Assembly: GCF_900100315.1 (NCBI RefSeq)
Contig: NZ_FNFF01000016.1
Span: 1-64,000 of the forward strand
Origin: Streptomyces indicus
GTDB lineage: Bacteria > Actinomycetota > Actinomycetes > Streptomycetales > Streptomycetaceae
DNA length: 64,000 nt
Direction of reading: 5' to 3'
Below are positions 1 to 7,530 of the stretch, in pieces. The notes under the pieces are model-generated. The model searched no databases and was not told where the DNA came from. It worked only from the letters and a program-made list of their open reading frames with translations. Every line of letters begins with the position of its first letter. Position 1 is the first letter of the stretch. Made by a program: the position numbers and the translations under genes.

Positions 1-282
1 TACGTTGAAGTGCGACGGCCAGGCAGTGAGTTTCCCCTGCTGACTCTGGGCTTCCAGGATAATCACGCAGTGATCCATGTCTTCGGCGACGCCGAGCGGT
101 CGTCCCTCCTCATCGGCGATGGCACCGCCGCATCGGACGCCTCGGTCCACGTGCCGATCATGGACGATCTGGTCGTGTTCAGTGGCGACTTGGCCCTGGA
201 CGTCGATCGCGCATGGATCACCGTGCACCACTTCATCAGGACAGGACGGCCCGCCGAACTGGGCGAGTGGCGCGAACTTTAG
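1..282 (+). CDS. Imm1-family immunity protein, N-terminus outside window
   Basis: The reading frame is open from base 1 (first codons Tyr-Val-Glu), so the GTG at 10 is probably internal and the true start lies upstream. The visible 90-odd residues resemble the Imm1 family of polymorphic-toxin immunity proteins: an aromatic/acidic beta-rich stretch (LTLGFQDNHAVIHVFG), a PIMDDLVVFSGD segment, and the typical C-terminal pattern where an Arg-rich helix leads into GRPAELGEWREL. Family members neutralise a secreted or contact-delivered toxin in the cytoplasm. No toxin gene follows, and the next gene is a barstar-like immunity gene on the other strand. The family call rests on recalled motif similarity only. 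Confidence 0.7.
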   Translation, partial: YVEVRRPGSEFPLLTLGFQDNHAVIHVFGDAERSSLLIGDGTAASDASVHVPIMDDLVVFSGDLALDVDRAWITVHHFIRTGRPAELGEWREL

Positions 283-544
283 GCAGCTCACGCCAATCGA
301 GACACCGTTTAAGTGGGCGGTCGATCACGGCCGGCGGGCACTGCGGCGCGAGGACGGCGGTGCGCGAGCGGGGGGAGAGCGGAGTGGGGTGCCTAGAAGG
401 CATGGCCCTTTCTGGTCGTCATGAGGTGATCCTGATCGACAACCGACCCTTGGGACAAGCCAATTCAGGTGCAGCTGGGCGCGCCGGTCGGCATTCGCCA
501 ACTGGAGGGATTGCGCAGGACAAGCGCCGGGATCGGAAAGCGGA

Positions 545-1595
545 TCATGCCAAGGTGACGTCCATGCCGCCCTCGGCCAAGGCCTCAAGGGCTGCGGCGA
601 ACAAATCGTACGGCTGGCCGTCCGGTGTCAGGGCGTGGGACAGATGCTTGCGCGCGGTCGCAGCGTCTCGCCAGAGCAAGGTGGCGGGGGCGGTGTAGCC
701 GAAGTCGCCGCGCAGGCAATCGTCGAGGGCAGCGAGGCAGCCGCCGAAGTAGCCCCCCCGGTCCGTTGACCGCCTCGCCGAGTGCGAGATAGAGAGCTGG
801 TTCGTCGGTGATGTACCGGCCGTCGAGTTCGTAGGCGTGACCGGCCGGCCGGTGGGCTCGTCGACAGCCCCGCTCGCGTACAAGGTCATGCCAGGCACCG
901 CGGAGGCGGGTGTCGAGGCAGGCCCAGGTGTTCACGGCTGCTGGTGGCCCGGCGAGCCACCGCTCCCAAATCGGCCGGGCATACTCGGGGACCGGTGTGA
1001 AGCGGCCCGTGTCGAGCTTGAGGTCGACCAGGCCCTCCCCGCAGGAGGATGGGCTCCAGGCACTGATGCCGGCCCACAGCAGCCGATCGGTGAGCAGCTC
1101 TCCTTGGGAGTCCCGAATCTCCAGCGCGGCTTCCTTCAGATCCAGGGCCCGCCGTGTGCCCGTCGCAAGTGCCGCCCTGAGCTGATCACTCGGCGCGAGA
1201 CCGCGCATGACCAGCGGTGCGGGTGTCTGTGCGCGCGACAAGATGCGGGTGAACTCCCGGCAGGACCCGAGCCAGCGATGCCCGTCGTGCACGCGTACGC
1301 GTCCTCGGTACCCTTCGGGTGGGCCTTCATGGTCGTCCAGGCCGGTAAGCACCAGACTGTCCGTCCCGACGGTCTGCCCCGGGCTCTCCGCATCCTCCAA
1401 CAGCCAGGCATCGCATGCCTCATCCTCCGGCACCAGCCACACCCTGCTGCCGACCCAGCCGATCACGCCGGATTCTTCTGGAACCCACCCGAACAACTCG
1501 TAGCTCCCGCGCCGGCAGTCTCCGAACAGTCCCTCCACCTCGGCGCATTCGCCCCAGACATGGCCGTGTTCCGTCTCGGTCAGCGTGTACGACAC
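545..1595 (-). pseudogene. Barstar-family protein gene with a one-base frameshift
   Basis: The N-terminal part (start ATG at 1595) reads about 280 residues, beginning MSYTLTETEHGHVWGECAEV, then meets GEAVNGPGG and goes out of frame. The neighbouring frame carries on with YFGGCLAALDDCLRGDFG and ends with EGGMDVTLA before a stop at 545-547. That tail is the barstar (barnase-inhibitor) domain; YFGGCLAALDDCL matches the toxin-binding helix of barstar. The break falls in a run of seven C at 753-759 (seven G in the gene's sense). Six G would restore GPGGYFGGCL exactly, so the gene has one extra base. Either this is slippage in the genome or a homopolymer sequencing error. If intact, the protein would have an unrecognised N-terminal domain plus C-terminal barstar. 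Confidence 0.8.
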
Positions 1596-1784
1596 GCTTC
1601 CGCGCCCCTTCCGTCTCCACCCACAGCGGAAATCATGTCCTGGCTACGTTCGGGCGACCAGCCACGCTCTTCGGTGGCCGGAGCCGTAGACAAAGGGCGT
1701 CCTCACGTCCGCCGAGACCCCGGACGAACGTCCCGGTGCGAGACCGTGGCACCATGTACGGCATGACGATCAACCGAAAGGGCC

Positions 1785-2162
1785 ATGCCGCGTAGACGGC
1801 CTGGGCATATCCGGGCCGGCATCCCGGACCGGAACCAGTCATCACACTCGACGCCGGCCATCGACCGCCTCTCCCCGGCAGTACTGTCGGAGATCGTTCG
1901 CATCGAGCGCACCCGGAACTACCTTCAGCCAGGCGATATCGGCACGACATTGCGCCTGTGGTCGGAATACGTCCGTCGCCCCGAGCGCGAGCTCTGGCAC
2001 GACGACGAGTTCGGAAACATGCACTGGTATTGCTGCGGCAACCCTCTGGAAGGCCGTTTCCTCCTCGACAGTGTGATCCGAGCGATGTCGCAGCGCGGTG
2101 CCCGTGAGCTACGCAAGATCCTCGAAGAGCTCGATGCCTTCATGGGCATGCCGGCTCGCTAG
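1785..2162 (+). CDS. Conserved actinomycete protein of unknown function
   Basis: A 125-residue protein with no signal peptide or membrane segment. The conserved-looking part starts near residue 25 (AIDRLSPAVLSEIVRIERTR) and includes an aromatic stretch, ELWHDDEFGNMHWYCCGNPL, followed by a helical C-terminus rich in Arg and Glu. The first 25 residues are basic and may not be translated: an internal start is possible but none has a clear ribosome site. I recognise the general look from other Streptomyces genomes but know no function. It lies between the broken barstar gene and another unknown gene. Confidence 0.6.
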   Translation: MPRRRPGHIRAGIPDRNQSSHSTPAIDRLSPAVLSEIVRIERTRNYLQPGDIGTTLRLWSEYVRRPERELWHDDEFGNMHWYCCGNPLEGRFLLDSVIRAMSQRGARELRKILEELDAFMGMPAR

Positions 2163-2298
2163 TGCGACATAGATCATGGTTATTGGCGGGGGAGTGCCTC
2201 GCATGCTCGGAGCACGATGAAGCCGCGTGCTACGTGTGCGGAGGGCGGCAGCGACTGCACGGTCGAACTGGGCTCAACGCCCTACGATCGCGGTGACG

Positions 2299-2850
2299 TC
2301 AGTCGTCAGCGGCGACGAGGAGAGTGAGTGTTGCTGTCGGACGGTCGATGAGGACGATCTCGTGGAAGTCGATGTGGATCGGTCCGTAGTCGTGGAGGGC
2401 GTCCTCAGGAAGCGGTCCCAGTAGGTATCTGCTGGTGGCACTCCGGATCGGTGCGTAGATCTCCTGACGCAGGCGTGATGCGAGCGGTTCCGGGGTGCCA
2501 CCATGCTGGTTGGCCCAGGAGTGGACAACATCAATGGCTGTGTCAGCACCGACGGTCTCGTAGGCGTCCGGTGTCATGCGATCGAGCCACCATTGACCGT
2601 GCCGCGCACAGTCCTGAACACCGGCTCCGTCGTAGGTATCCCGGAACTGTGGATGTGCAATCAAAGCCGCCAGTACGTCTCGGTCGTCCGGCGCGTCGGA
2701 CAGAAGCTGGAAACGCTTGGCGTCAATCGAGCGGTAGCCGTAGGAGCCCTCGCCGAAGTCGAAGGCTCGGAAATTGATGAAAGGGCTGTCCCGATGGACA
2801 AGGGTGGTCACCGACTCCATGGGGGCATCGTAGATCTTGTCGCTGGCCAA
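2299..2850 (-). CDS. Unrecognised 183-aa protein
   Basis: The frame starts with TTG at 2850. An ATG at 2820 (MESVTTLVHRD) is the likelier start if TTG is not used; neither has a strong ribosome site. The protein is acidic and cytoplasmic, with the segments FRAFDFGEGSYGYRSIDAKR, ARHGQWWLDRMTPDAYETVG and a beta-rich C-terminus ending IVLIDRPTATLTLLVAADD. No family is recognised. Its place among Imm1, barstar and SUKH-like genes makes an immunity role conceivable, but nothing in the sequence shows it. Confidence 0.55.
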   Translation of the reverse strand: MASDKIYDAPMESVTTLVHRDSPFINFRAFDFGEGSYGYRSIDAKRFQLLSDAPDDRDVLAALIAHPQFRDTYDGAGVQDCARHGQWWLDRMTPDAYETVGADTAIDVVHSWANQHGGTPEPLASRLRQEIYAPIRSATSRYLLGPLPEDALHDYGPIHIDFHEIVLIDRPTATLTLLVAADD

Positions 2851-2970
2851 GGATTGTCCCGGAAGGATCTTCGCGTTGAAGCAGGCATAGGGGCCGGTCC
2901 CTCTGCCTGGCGCTGAGAAACCGCCGGGGAACTAGCGGTTGGGCGTTATCTCGTTGCCTATGCTCGGTGT

Positions 2971-3596
2971 GTGCAGTGGCATCAGGTTGTCGGCTTCGTG
3001 GCCGCGGTCACACCCCTGACGTTGATTCCTGGTACCAGCTTCACCCTCGTCACGCAGAGAGTGATCGCGGGGTCGCGATCGGATGGCGTGCTCGTCACGT
3101 TCGGGTCGGCGTGCGGGCTCCTGGTGCATGCGATGCTGGCCGCGGTCGGCTTGTCGGCCCTGGTCATGTCTTCGGCCCAGGCGTTGACGGTGGTGAAGCT
3201 CCTGGGCGGTGTCTATCTCGTCTGGTTGGGCGTGACCACGTGGCGTTCAGCGCGTCGAGGTCTCGATGCGGCGGAGCAGGTGCGGTGGCGCCTGCCGTGG
3301 ACTGGTCTTGGGGATTCGGGCAGGGGTTGTGGTCCAACGTCCTCAATCCGAAGGCGGCATCGGTCTATCTCACCCTCATCCCGCAGTCCCTCACATCCGG
3401 CCGCCCCATCGCTCCGCAGATCGCGACGCTCGCGGCCGTACATGTGGTGATCGTCCTCGTGTGGCTGCTGTTCTGGACATCCGCGGTCGCTGCCGCGCGC
3501 CTCGCGATCGCCACGCCTCGATTCCGGCGTGGGATGAACCGGGTGGCGGGGGTTGTGCTGGTCTGTCTGGGCCTGCGAACCGCAACGGTGAAGTAG
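2971..3596 (+). pseudogene. LysE/RhtB-family amino-acid exporter, frameshifted
   Basis: From GTG 2971 the first frame encodes a typical LysE-family N-terminus: VTPLTLIPGTSFTLVTQRVI, then hydrophobic segments through LLGGVYLVWLGVTTWRSARR. After about residue 100 it degenerates. The frame one base back then supplies the missing half: WSWGFGQGLWSNVLNPKAAS (family hallmark NxLNPK), two more membrane segments and a stop at 3594-3596. The switch lies between about 3270 and 3320 and corresponds to loss of one base (or gain of two). As read, no full-length exporter can be made. The family exports amino acids or related small molecules. A sequencing error is possible but there is no long homopolymer here, unlike in the barstar gene. 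Confidence 0.8.
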
Positions 3597-3701
3597 CCCG
3601 CACCTCGTCTGCTCTCAACTGGTCGTGTCGCGGTCGTCCGGCCTCTCACCGGCAAACGTCGCGGACGTCCTGCGGAGTGACGAAAGGCGGGCGGGAGCGG
3701 A

Positions 3702-4112
3702 TCAGTTGATGATCTCGGCGCGGTCGTTATGTTGATGCGACGCGATGCGCTCGCGCCACATTTGGAGAGCTTCGGGGGTCTGCCGCTTCCAGTCCGTGAT
3801 TTCACCCACGATGCGTAGGGGCTTTGTGCTGCGGTAGGAGCGCGTGGGGTTCCCGGGAAATTTCTTGTCGGTCACGTTGGGATCGTTCTCGAACTCGCCC
3901 GTGGGCTCGACCACATATACGCGCGGGGGCGCTTCACCGGCAGCGAGTTCCGCGGCGAGCCCGGCGCCGTCGGCCAGTGCTGTGAAGTAGATGTGGTTCA
4001 TCACGATCTCGGGCCGGTAATTGGACCGGAATCCAGCAGTGAGAAACTCGCCGACCTGCAAGTCAGCTTTTGTGCCGTGGTAGAACGGCCCTTCGTCCAA
4101 CGCCTTGTCCAT
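3702..4112 (-). CDS. arr: Rifampin ADP-ribosyltransferase (Arr)
   Basis: A 136-residue protein of normal Arr length. Arr inactivates rifamycins in the cytoplasm by moving ADP-ribose from NAD to the C23 hydroxyl. Diagnostic segments are PFYHGTKADLQVGE near residue 9 (the family His-Gly-Thr), AGFRSNY, MNHIYFTALADGAG near residues 38-51, and VYVVEPTGEFENDPNVTDKK followed by FPGNPTRSYRSTKPLRIVGE. All look intact. The start ATG at 4112 gives MDKALDEGPFYHG, the standard length. An AT-rich TATAG lies about 15-20 bases upstream and may be a -10 element. The gene stands alone between the broken LysE gene and a small membrane protein. Arr homologues are common in soil actinomycetes. Confidence 0.93.
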   Translation of the reverse strand: MDKALDEGPFYHGTKADLQVGEFLTAGFRSNYRPEIVMNHIYFTALADGAGLAAELAAGEAPPRVYVVEPTGEFENDPNVTDKKFPGNPTRSYRSTKPLRIVGEITDWKRQTPEALQMWRERIASHQHNDRAEIIN

Positions 4113-4169
4113 CGCAGCAGGCTATACAACACCAGCCTGCGGGGTGGAAGGGGAGCCCGTTCCAGGGCC

Positions 4170-4436
4170 TTACGGCCCATAGGGGGAAGGGAACTCGGCG
4201 TGCTGCGTGAGTTGGGTGTGTCTCGGAGCGGAGGCGGGATCGTAGGGAAGCCGAGGTTTATTGGCGCCCGATCGGATCCACGGCCACTTCACGAAGCAGA
4301 CCACGACAGGGGCGACGAGCATGGCCAGCAGCCATAGCCCCACGCTCGCCGGCGAGTAGATGTAGTAGCGCCAATGCTCTGGCAGCGGCGACGGAGCAAG
4401 CAGCAGCAGGATCAGCGTCGCCCAAGTGGCCAGCAC
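4170..4436 (-). CDS. Small membrane protein, unknown function
   Basis: An 88-residue protein starting with GTG at 4436, the only start codon before an upstream in-frame stop. It has two hydrophobic segments: roughly residues 1-16 (LATWATLILLLLAPS) and 29-50 (ASVGLWLLAMLVAPVVVCFV), then a polar C-terminal tail. It has no recognised domain and only a weak ribosome site. A partner for neither neighbour is evident. Confidence 0.5.
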   Translation of the reverse strand: MLATWATLILLLLAPSPLPEHWRYYIYSPASVGLWLLAMLVAPVVVCFVKWPWIRSGANKPRLPYDPASAPRHTQLTQHAEFPSPYGP

Positions 4437-4586
4437 GGCTGCTGCCGTGCGTACTGCGGTCGTCCTCTTCGCTCCTCAGCGGTGCTCCATCGTTATGGAT
4501 CGGATGGTAGGGCGACTGAGATGATCTTGACGTGGCGGGTGTGATCCGGAGTGACGGCGGGCGACGGTCGGCGCTAGCGTGCAGCG

Positions 4587-5189
4587 GTGATCACTGCTGA
4601 GGGAATGCGTCTGGGGGGCGAGGCTGCGCGTCGTCTGGCGCAGACGGGTATCTACACGTTCGAACCTGGGTTGACGGATGCCGAATTCGCTCGCATTGAG
4701 CGTGAGTACGGCTTCGAGTTCGCGGACGATCATCGTGCGTTCCTTGCGGCAGGCCTCCCGGTCAATGTCCCGCCGGAAGAGGGACGGACCTGGTCGCGGC
4801 CGTGGCCGGAGTGGCGCGGTGGTGACCTGGACAGCGTGCGTCGCCAGCTGGCCTGGCCCGTCGAGGGAGTCCTGTTCGATGTTGAGCACAACGGGTTTTG
4901 GTACGAGGGCTGGGGCGAGAGTCCGGCCGACGTAACCGCAGCACTGGATGTCGCTCGGCGCTGTCTGGCCGATGTGTCGACGCTTGTCCCGGTGTATGCC
5001 CACCGGTATCTGCCAGCTGGCCGAGGCAGTTTCGGGCATCCAGTGCTCTCGATGTGGCAGACCGACATCATCTATTACGGGCTGGACCTTCTCGATTACG
5101 TGCACCAGGAGTTCAACGAGGCGCGCGGTGAAGTCGGGGAGGACTGGACGCCTCGGGCGACTGCACCGTTCTGGCGAGACCTTGTCTGA
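4587..5189 (+). CDS. SMI1/KNR4 (SUKH)-like protein
   Basis: A 200-residue cytoplasmic protein. An early segment, GLTDAEFARIEREYGFEFADDHRAFLAAGLPV (residues about 28-60, quoted in parts here), matches the SUKH/SMI1 pattern in which an initial helix, an acidic turn and a [LI]P strand lead into the fold. Later parts include WPVEGVLFDVEHNGFWYEGW and a C-terminal VLSMWQTDIIYYGLDLLDYV. SUKH proteins are frequent immunity proteins for nuclease and deaminase toxins in bacteria, and this gene fits the Imm1 and barstar genes upstream. A housekeeping role for a SUKH domain is also possible. The start ATG 4590 or GTG 4587 cannot be separated by eye. Confidence 0.65.
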   Translation: MITAEGMRLGGEAARRLAQTGIYTFEPGLTDAEFARIEREYGFEFADDHRAFLAAGLPVNVPPEEGRTWSRPWPEWRGGDLDSVRRQLAWPVEGVLFDVEHNGFWYEGWGESPADVTAALDVARRCLADVSTLVPVYAHRYLPAGRGSFGHPVLSMWQTDIIYYGLDLLDYVHQEFNEARGEVGEDWTPRATAPFWRDLV

Positions 5190-5602
5190 CCTGGTACGAG
5201 CTCGAGCCAGCAATGTGTCGCGCTCCGGGCTTGGAAAGCTGCGTTGCTCCAGGGTCGTGTCGGGCCGTGCCCGAGGTTTTCCGGGTTGGCTGTTGTGAGT
5301 GGGCGGGGGCGCAGTTACCGCGATGTCGGGCCGGTGGAGCTCAAGTTGCGTTCCGGCCTGGCAGCGGCGGGTGCAGGATCCGCTCGGCGACGTTTGCTGC
5401 GGCTGGCTCCGTGCCGGAGCGAGCACGTGGTGGGTGCCGGCGGAGTCATGGTTGTGGGTGCTCGCGATCGGTTACGTGTGAGAGGGGGGTCGGCGGGGTC
5501 GGGGGGAGATCAGCAGCTATTCCGGGTCCTTGCACCGGCAGCGTTTTCAACGCTGCGTTGCGCTCGTCCGCGTGACCTCCCCGGCCCTTGGCGCGTGATC
5601 GT
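5190..5602. other. Gene-free interval
   Basis: About 410 bases between two convergent genes. Short overlapping open frames exist on the plus strand but none has a ribosome site or recognisable protein content. No tRNA, strong hairpin or repeat was found by eye. Confidence 0.5.
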
Positions 5603-6112
5603 TCACGCTCCAGCTTCCCCTTGAGGGCATGTGGTCTCGTGTTGGCCGGCGTCCGTGATGCGTTCGCGGAATGGGCGGCGGTGTAGTGCGTGTGCCACCT
5701 CGGTCAGCAGGTCTGCCAGCGGCATGGAGAGTTCCGCGTCCAGCTCGGTCATCGCCGCCGCCGTCGCGTCCCACTCGGCCTGGATCTGCGGCAGCACGGC
5801 GTGGGCCTTGCTGGTGAGTTCGACCAGGCGGCGGCGGGCGTCTTGCGGGTCGGAGGAATGCGTGACCAGGCCCGCTCGGGCCATCTGGGCCGCCGTCTGG
5901 CTTGCGGCGGAGTGCGTGACACCGACTGCGGCGGCCAAGTCGCGGACCGGGAGCGGGCCTTCGGCCAGCAGGACGCGCACGACAGGGGAGAAGCGGGGCC
6001 GGTACTCGGGCAGGCCCTGCTCCTCGTAGACCTTGGCCACGTCGCGGTCGAGCAGTTCCAGGACGTGGCGGAGCAGGGTGCCGACAGCGGCAGGGTCCGT
6101 ATGCTTCCTCAC
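5603..6112 (-). CDS. MarR-family transcriptional regulator
   Basis: A 169-residue winged-helix regulator starting with GTG at 6112. The DNA-binding region is at about residues 44-100: RFSPVVRVLLAEGPLPVRDL, then AAAVGVTHSAASQTAAQMAR as helix-turn-helix, GLVTHSSDPQDARRRLVELT as the wing. A long C-terminal helix follows. MarR proteins dimerise and usually repress the adjacent divergent gene until a small ligand binds. The divergent neighbour, 44 bases away, is a prolyl aminopeptidase, and the gap contains a short inverted repeat. The MarR gene is therefore likely to control both itself and that gene. Confidence 0.9.
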   Translation of the reverse strand: MRKHTDPAAVGTLLRHVLELLDRDVAKVYEEQGLPEYRPRFSPVVRVLLAEGPLPVRDLAAAVGVTHSAASQTAAQMARAGLVTHSSDPQDARRRLVELTSKAHAVLPQIQAEWDATAAAMTELDAELSMPLADLLTEVAHALHRRPFRERITDAGQHETTCPQGEAGA

Positions 6113-6156
6113 CCTGCTAATGTAACAGCACTGTCAGATTCTCCGGGAGGCGTCTC
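6113..6156. promoter_or_regulatory. Divergent promoter with candidate MarR operator
   Basis: The 44-base gap between the two divergent starts holds ACAG-CA-CTGT at 6125-6134, a perfect 4+4 inverted repeat with further partial symmetry outside (TGTAACAGCACTGTCA). A GGGAGG ribosome site for the aminopeptidase follows. MarR assignment is by position only. Confidence 0.4.
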
Positions 6157-7131
6157 ATGACCGGGCTCTATCCCCCCGTCGAGCCGTACGAGCACGGCAT
6201 GCTGGACGTCGGCGACGGCAACCGCGTGTACTGGGAGACCTGCGGCAATCCGGCGGGCAAGCCCGCCCTCGTCGTGCACGGGGGCCCGGGATCCGGGGCG
6301 GGGCCGTTCTGGCGCCGACTCTTCGATCCCTCGGCGTACCGCATCGTGCTGTTCGACCAGAGGGGGTGTGGGCGCAGCACGCCGGACGCGGCAGATCCAC
6401 AGACCTCGCTCGCCACCAACACCACCCCGCATCTGATCTCCGACATCGAAGTGCTGCGTCGACATCTCGGCATCGAGAACTGGCTGGTCATCGGCGGCTC
6501 CTGGGGCGTGACGCTGGCGTTGGCCTACGCCGAGCAGCATCCCGGACACGTCTCGGAGCTGGTGCTGTTCAGCGTCACCAACACCACCCGCCGTGAGGTG
6601 GAGTGGGTCACCCGCGACATGGGGCGGATCTTCCCCGAGCAGTGGGCCCGGTTCCGCGACGCCGTACCGGAATCGGAGCGGGACGGCAGCCTGGTCGAGG
6701 CGTACGCGCGGATGCTCGCCGATCCCGATCCCGCCGTACGGGAGCGCGCGGCGCTGGAGTGGTGCCGGTGGGAGGACACGCACGTGTCCACGCACGGGGG
6801 ACACCGGCCCGATCCCCGGTACGAGGACCCGCACTTCCGGATGCGCTTCGCCCGCCTCGTCACGCACTACTGGCGGCACGCCGGCTTCCTGCAGGACGGG
6901 CAGCTGCTGCGCGATGCCGGCAAGCTCATCGGCATCCCCGGCGTGATGGTCCACGGGCGGCTGGACATCAGCGGGCCCCCGGACATCGCATGGCACCTGG
7001 CCCAGGCGTGGCCGGACGCGGAGCTCGTACTGATCGGCGACGAGGGGCACGGGCTGTCGGGGGACGCGACGATGCAGGCCGTTATCGCGGCCACGGACCG
7101 GTTCCGGCCGATCCGGTCACGTCCATGCTGA
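6157..7131 (+). CDS. pip: Prolyl aminopeptidase (alpha/beta hydrolase, S33)
   Basis: A 324-residue cytoplasmic enzyme that removes N-terminal proline from peptides. Features in order: PVEPYEHGMLDVGDGNRVYW at the start, the oxyanion motif HGGPGSG at 41-47, FDQRGCGRS near 66-74, the nucleophile motif GGSWG with Ser115, and a helical cap with the tryptophan-rich stretch around 200-240. The catalytic Asp is in the VHGRLDISGP region and the His in GDEGHGLSG near the C-terminus. Length fits the family (about 310-325). A GGGAGG ribosome site precedes the ATG. It is divergent from a MarR regulator that probably controls it. Confidence 0.93.
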   Translation: MTGLYPPVEPYEHGMLDVGDGNRVYWETCGNPAGKPALVVHGGPGSGAGPFWRRLFDPSAYRIVLFDQRGCGRSTPDAADPQTSLATNTTPHLISDIEVLRRHLGIENWLVIGGSWGVTLALAYAEQHPGHVSELVLFSVTNTTRREVEWVTRDMGRIFPEQWARFRDAVPESERDGSLVEAYARMLADPDPAVRERAALEWCRWEDTHVSTHGGHRPDPRYEDPHFRMRFARLVTHYWRHAGFLQDGQLLRDAGKLIGIPGVMVHGRLDISGPPDIAWHLAQAWPDAELVLIGDEGHGLSGDATMQAVIAATDRFRPIRSRPC

Positions 7132-7236
7132 GGGGAACCGTGCATGGCCTGGGCTCGTCGGCTCAGCCCAGCGTTCACGCCGCCACAGCTGCGGTCGTCT
7201 CCGCTCGTCTCCGGTCGTGACAGTGGCCGGACTGCC

Positions 7237-7464
7237 TCACGCCTCGCGTGCGGGTAGTTGATCGAGGCCGGTGTCGCGCATGATCCGGTCCACGGTGTCC
7301 TCGAGGGTGCTGTCCGGGCCGATGACGGTCTCGCTACCGCCGGGCAGCAGATCGCCCGGCCGGTATCAGTCGGCCAGGTGCTCCTCGGTGACGTGGGCCA
7401 GATACTCGCCGTCCTTGGTGGCATGCCGGGCGAGCATCTCTGCGAGAGGAATGTCGAAGTAGTA
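7237..7464 (-). pseudogene. C-terminal half of a P-loop kinase gene, cut by the mobile element
   Basis: Read on the minus strand from 7464 this encodes YYFDIPLAEMLARHATKDGE, then a segment matching the kinase family's substrate/lid region, an in-frame TGA at 7366-7368 (where relatives have Trp in a WYR motif), then RPGDLLPGGSETVIG and a helix ending LDQLPAREA before the stop at 7237-7239. The N-terminal half lies at 12015-12371. Joining base 12015 to base 7464 gives ...GVTRA-YYFDIP... with no base missing or extra. The half has no start of its own and is dead. The internal stop shows further decay after, or independent of, the insertion. Confidence 0.85.
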
Positions 7465-7480
7465 GATGTGTTGACCGAAC
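7465..7480 (+). repeat. Left end of element: 6-base core plus inverted box
   Basis: GATGTG (7465-7470) directly follows the kinase sequence and is followed by TTGACCGAAC. The right end reads TTCTCCGAAC on the other strand (8 of 10 bases the same), next to CGCCCG, which is kinase sequence. I read GATGTG as a coupling sequence carried in by the element. Further in, CCAACT (7480-7485) and AGTTGG (near 7513-7518) form a weak inverted repeat that could be a recombinase arm site. Confidence 0.6.
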
Positions 7481-7530
7481 CAACTCAAGAATCTGTGCAG
7501 GTCAGTTGGGGTATCTGCTAGTTTCCCGAC

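Noticed and set aside
585..1766. Plus-strand frame of 309 aa opposite the barstar gene
   Set aside because: Shadow of the barstar frame; no domain and ends in non-coding sequence.
5213..5575. Possible transposase remnant between SUKH-like and MarR genes
   Set aside because: The frames contain no DDE, HUH or serine-recombinase motif and no terminal repeats.
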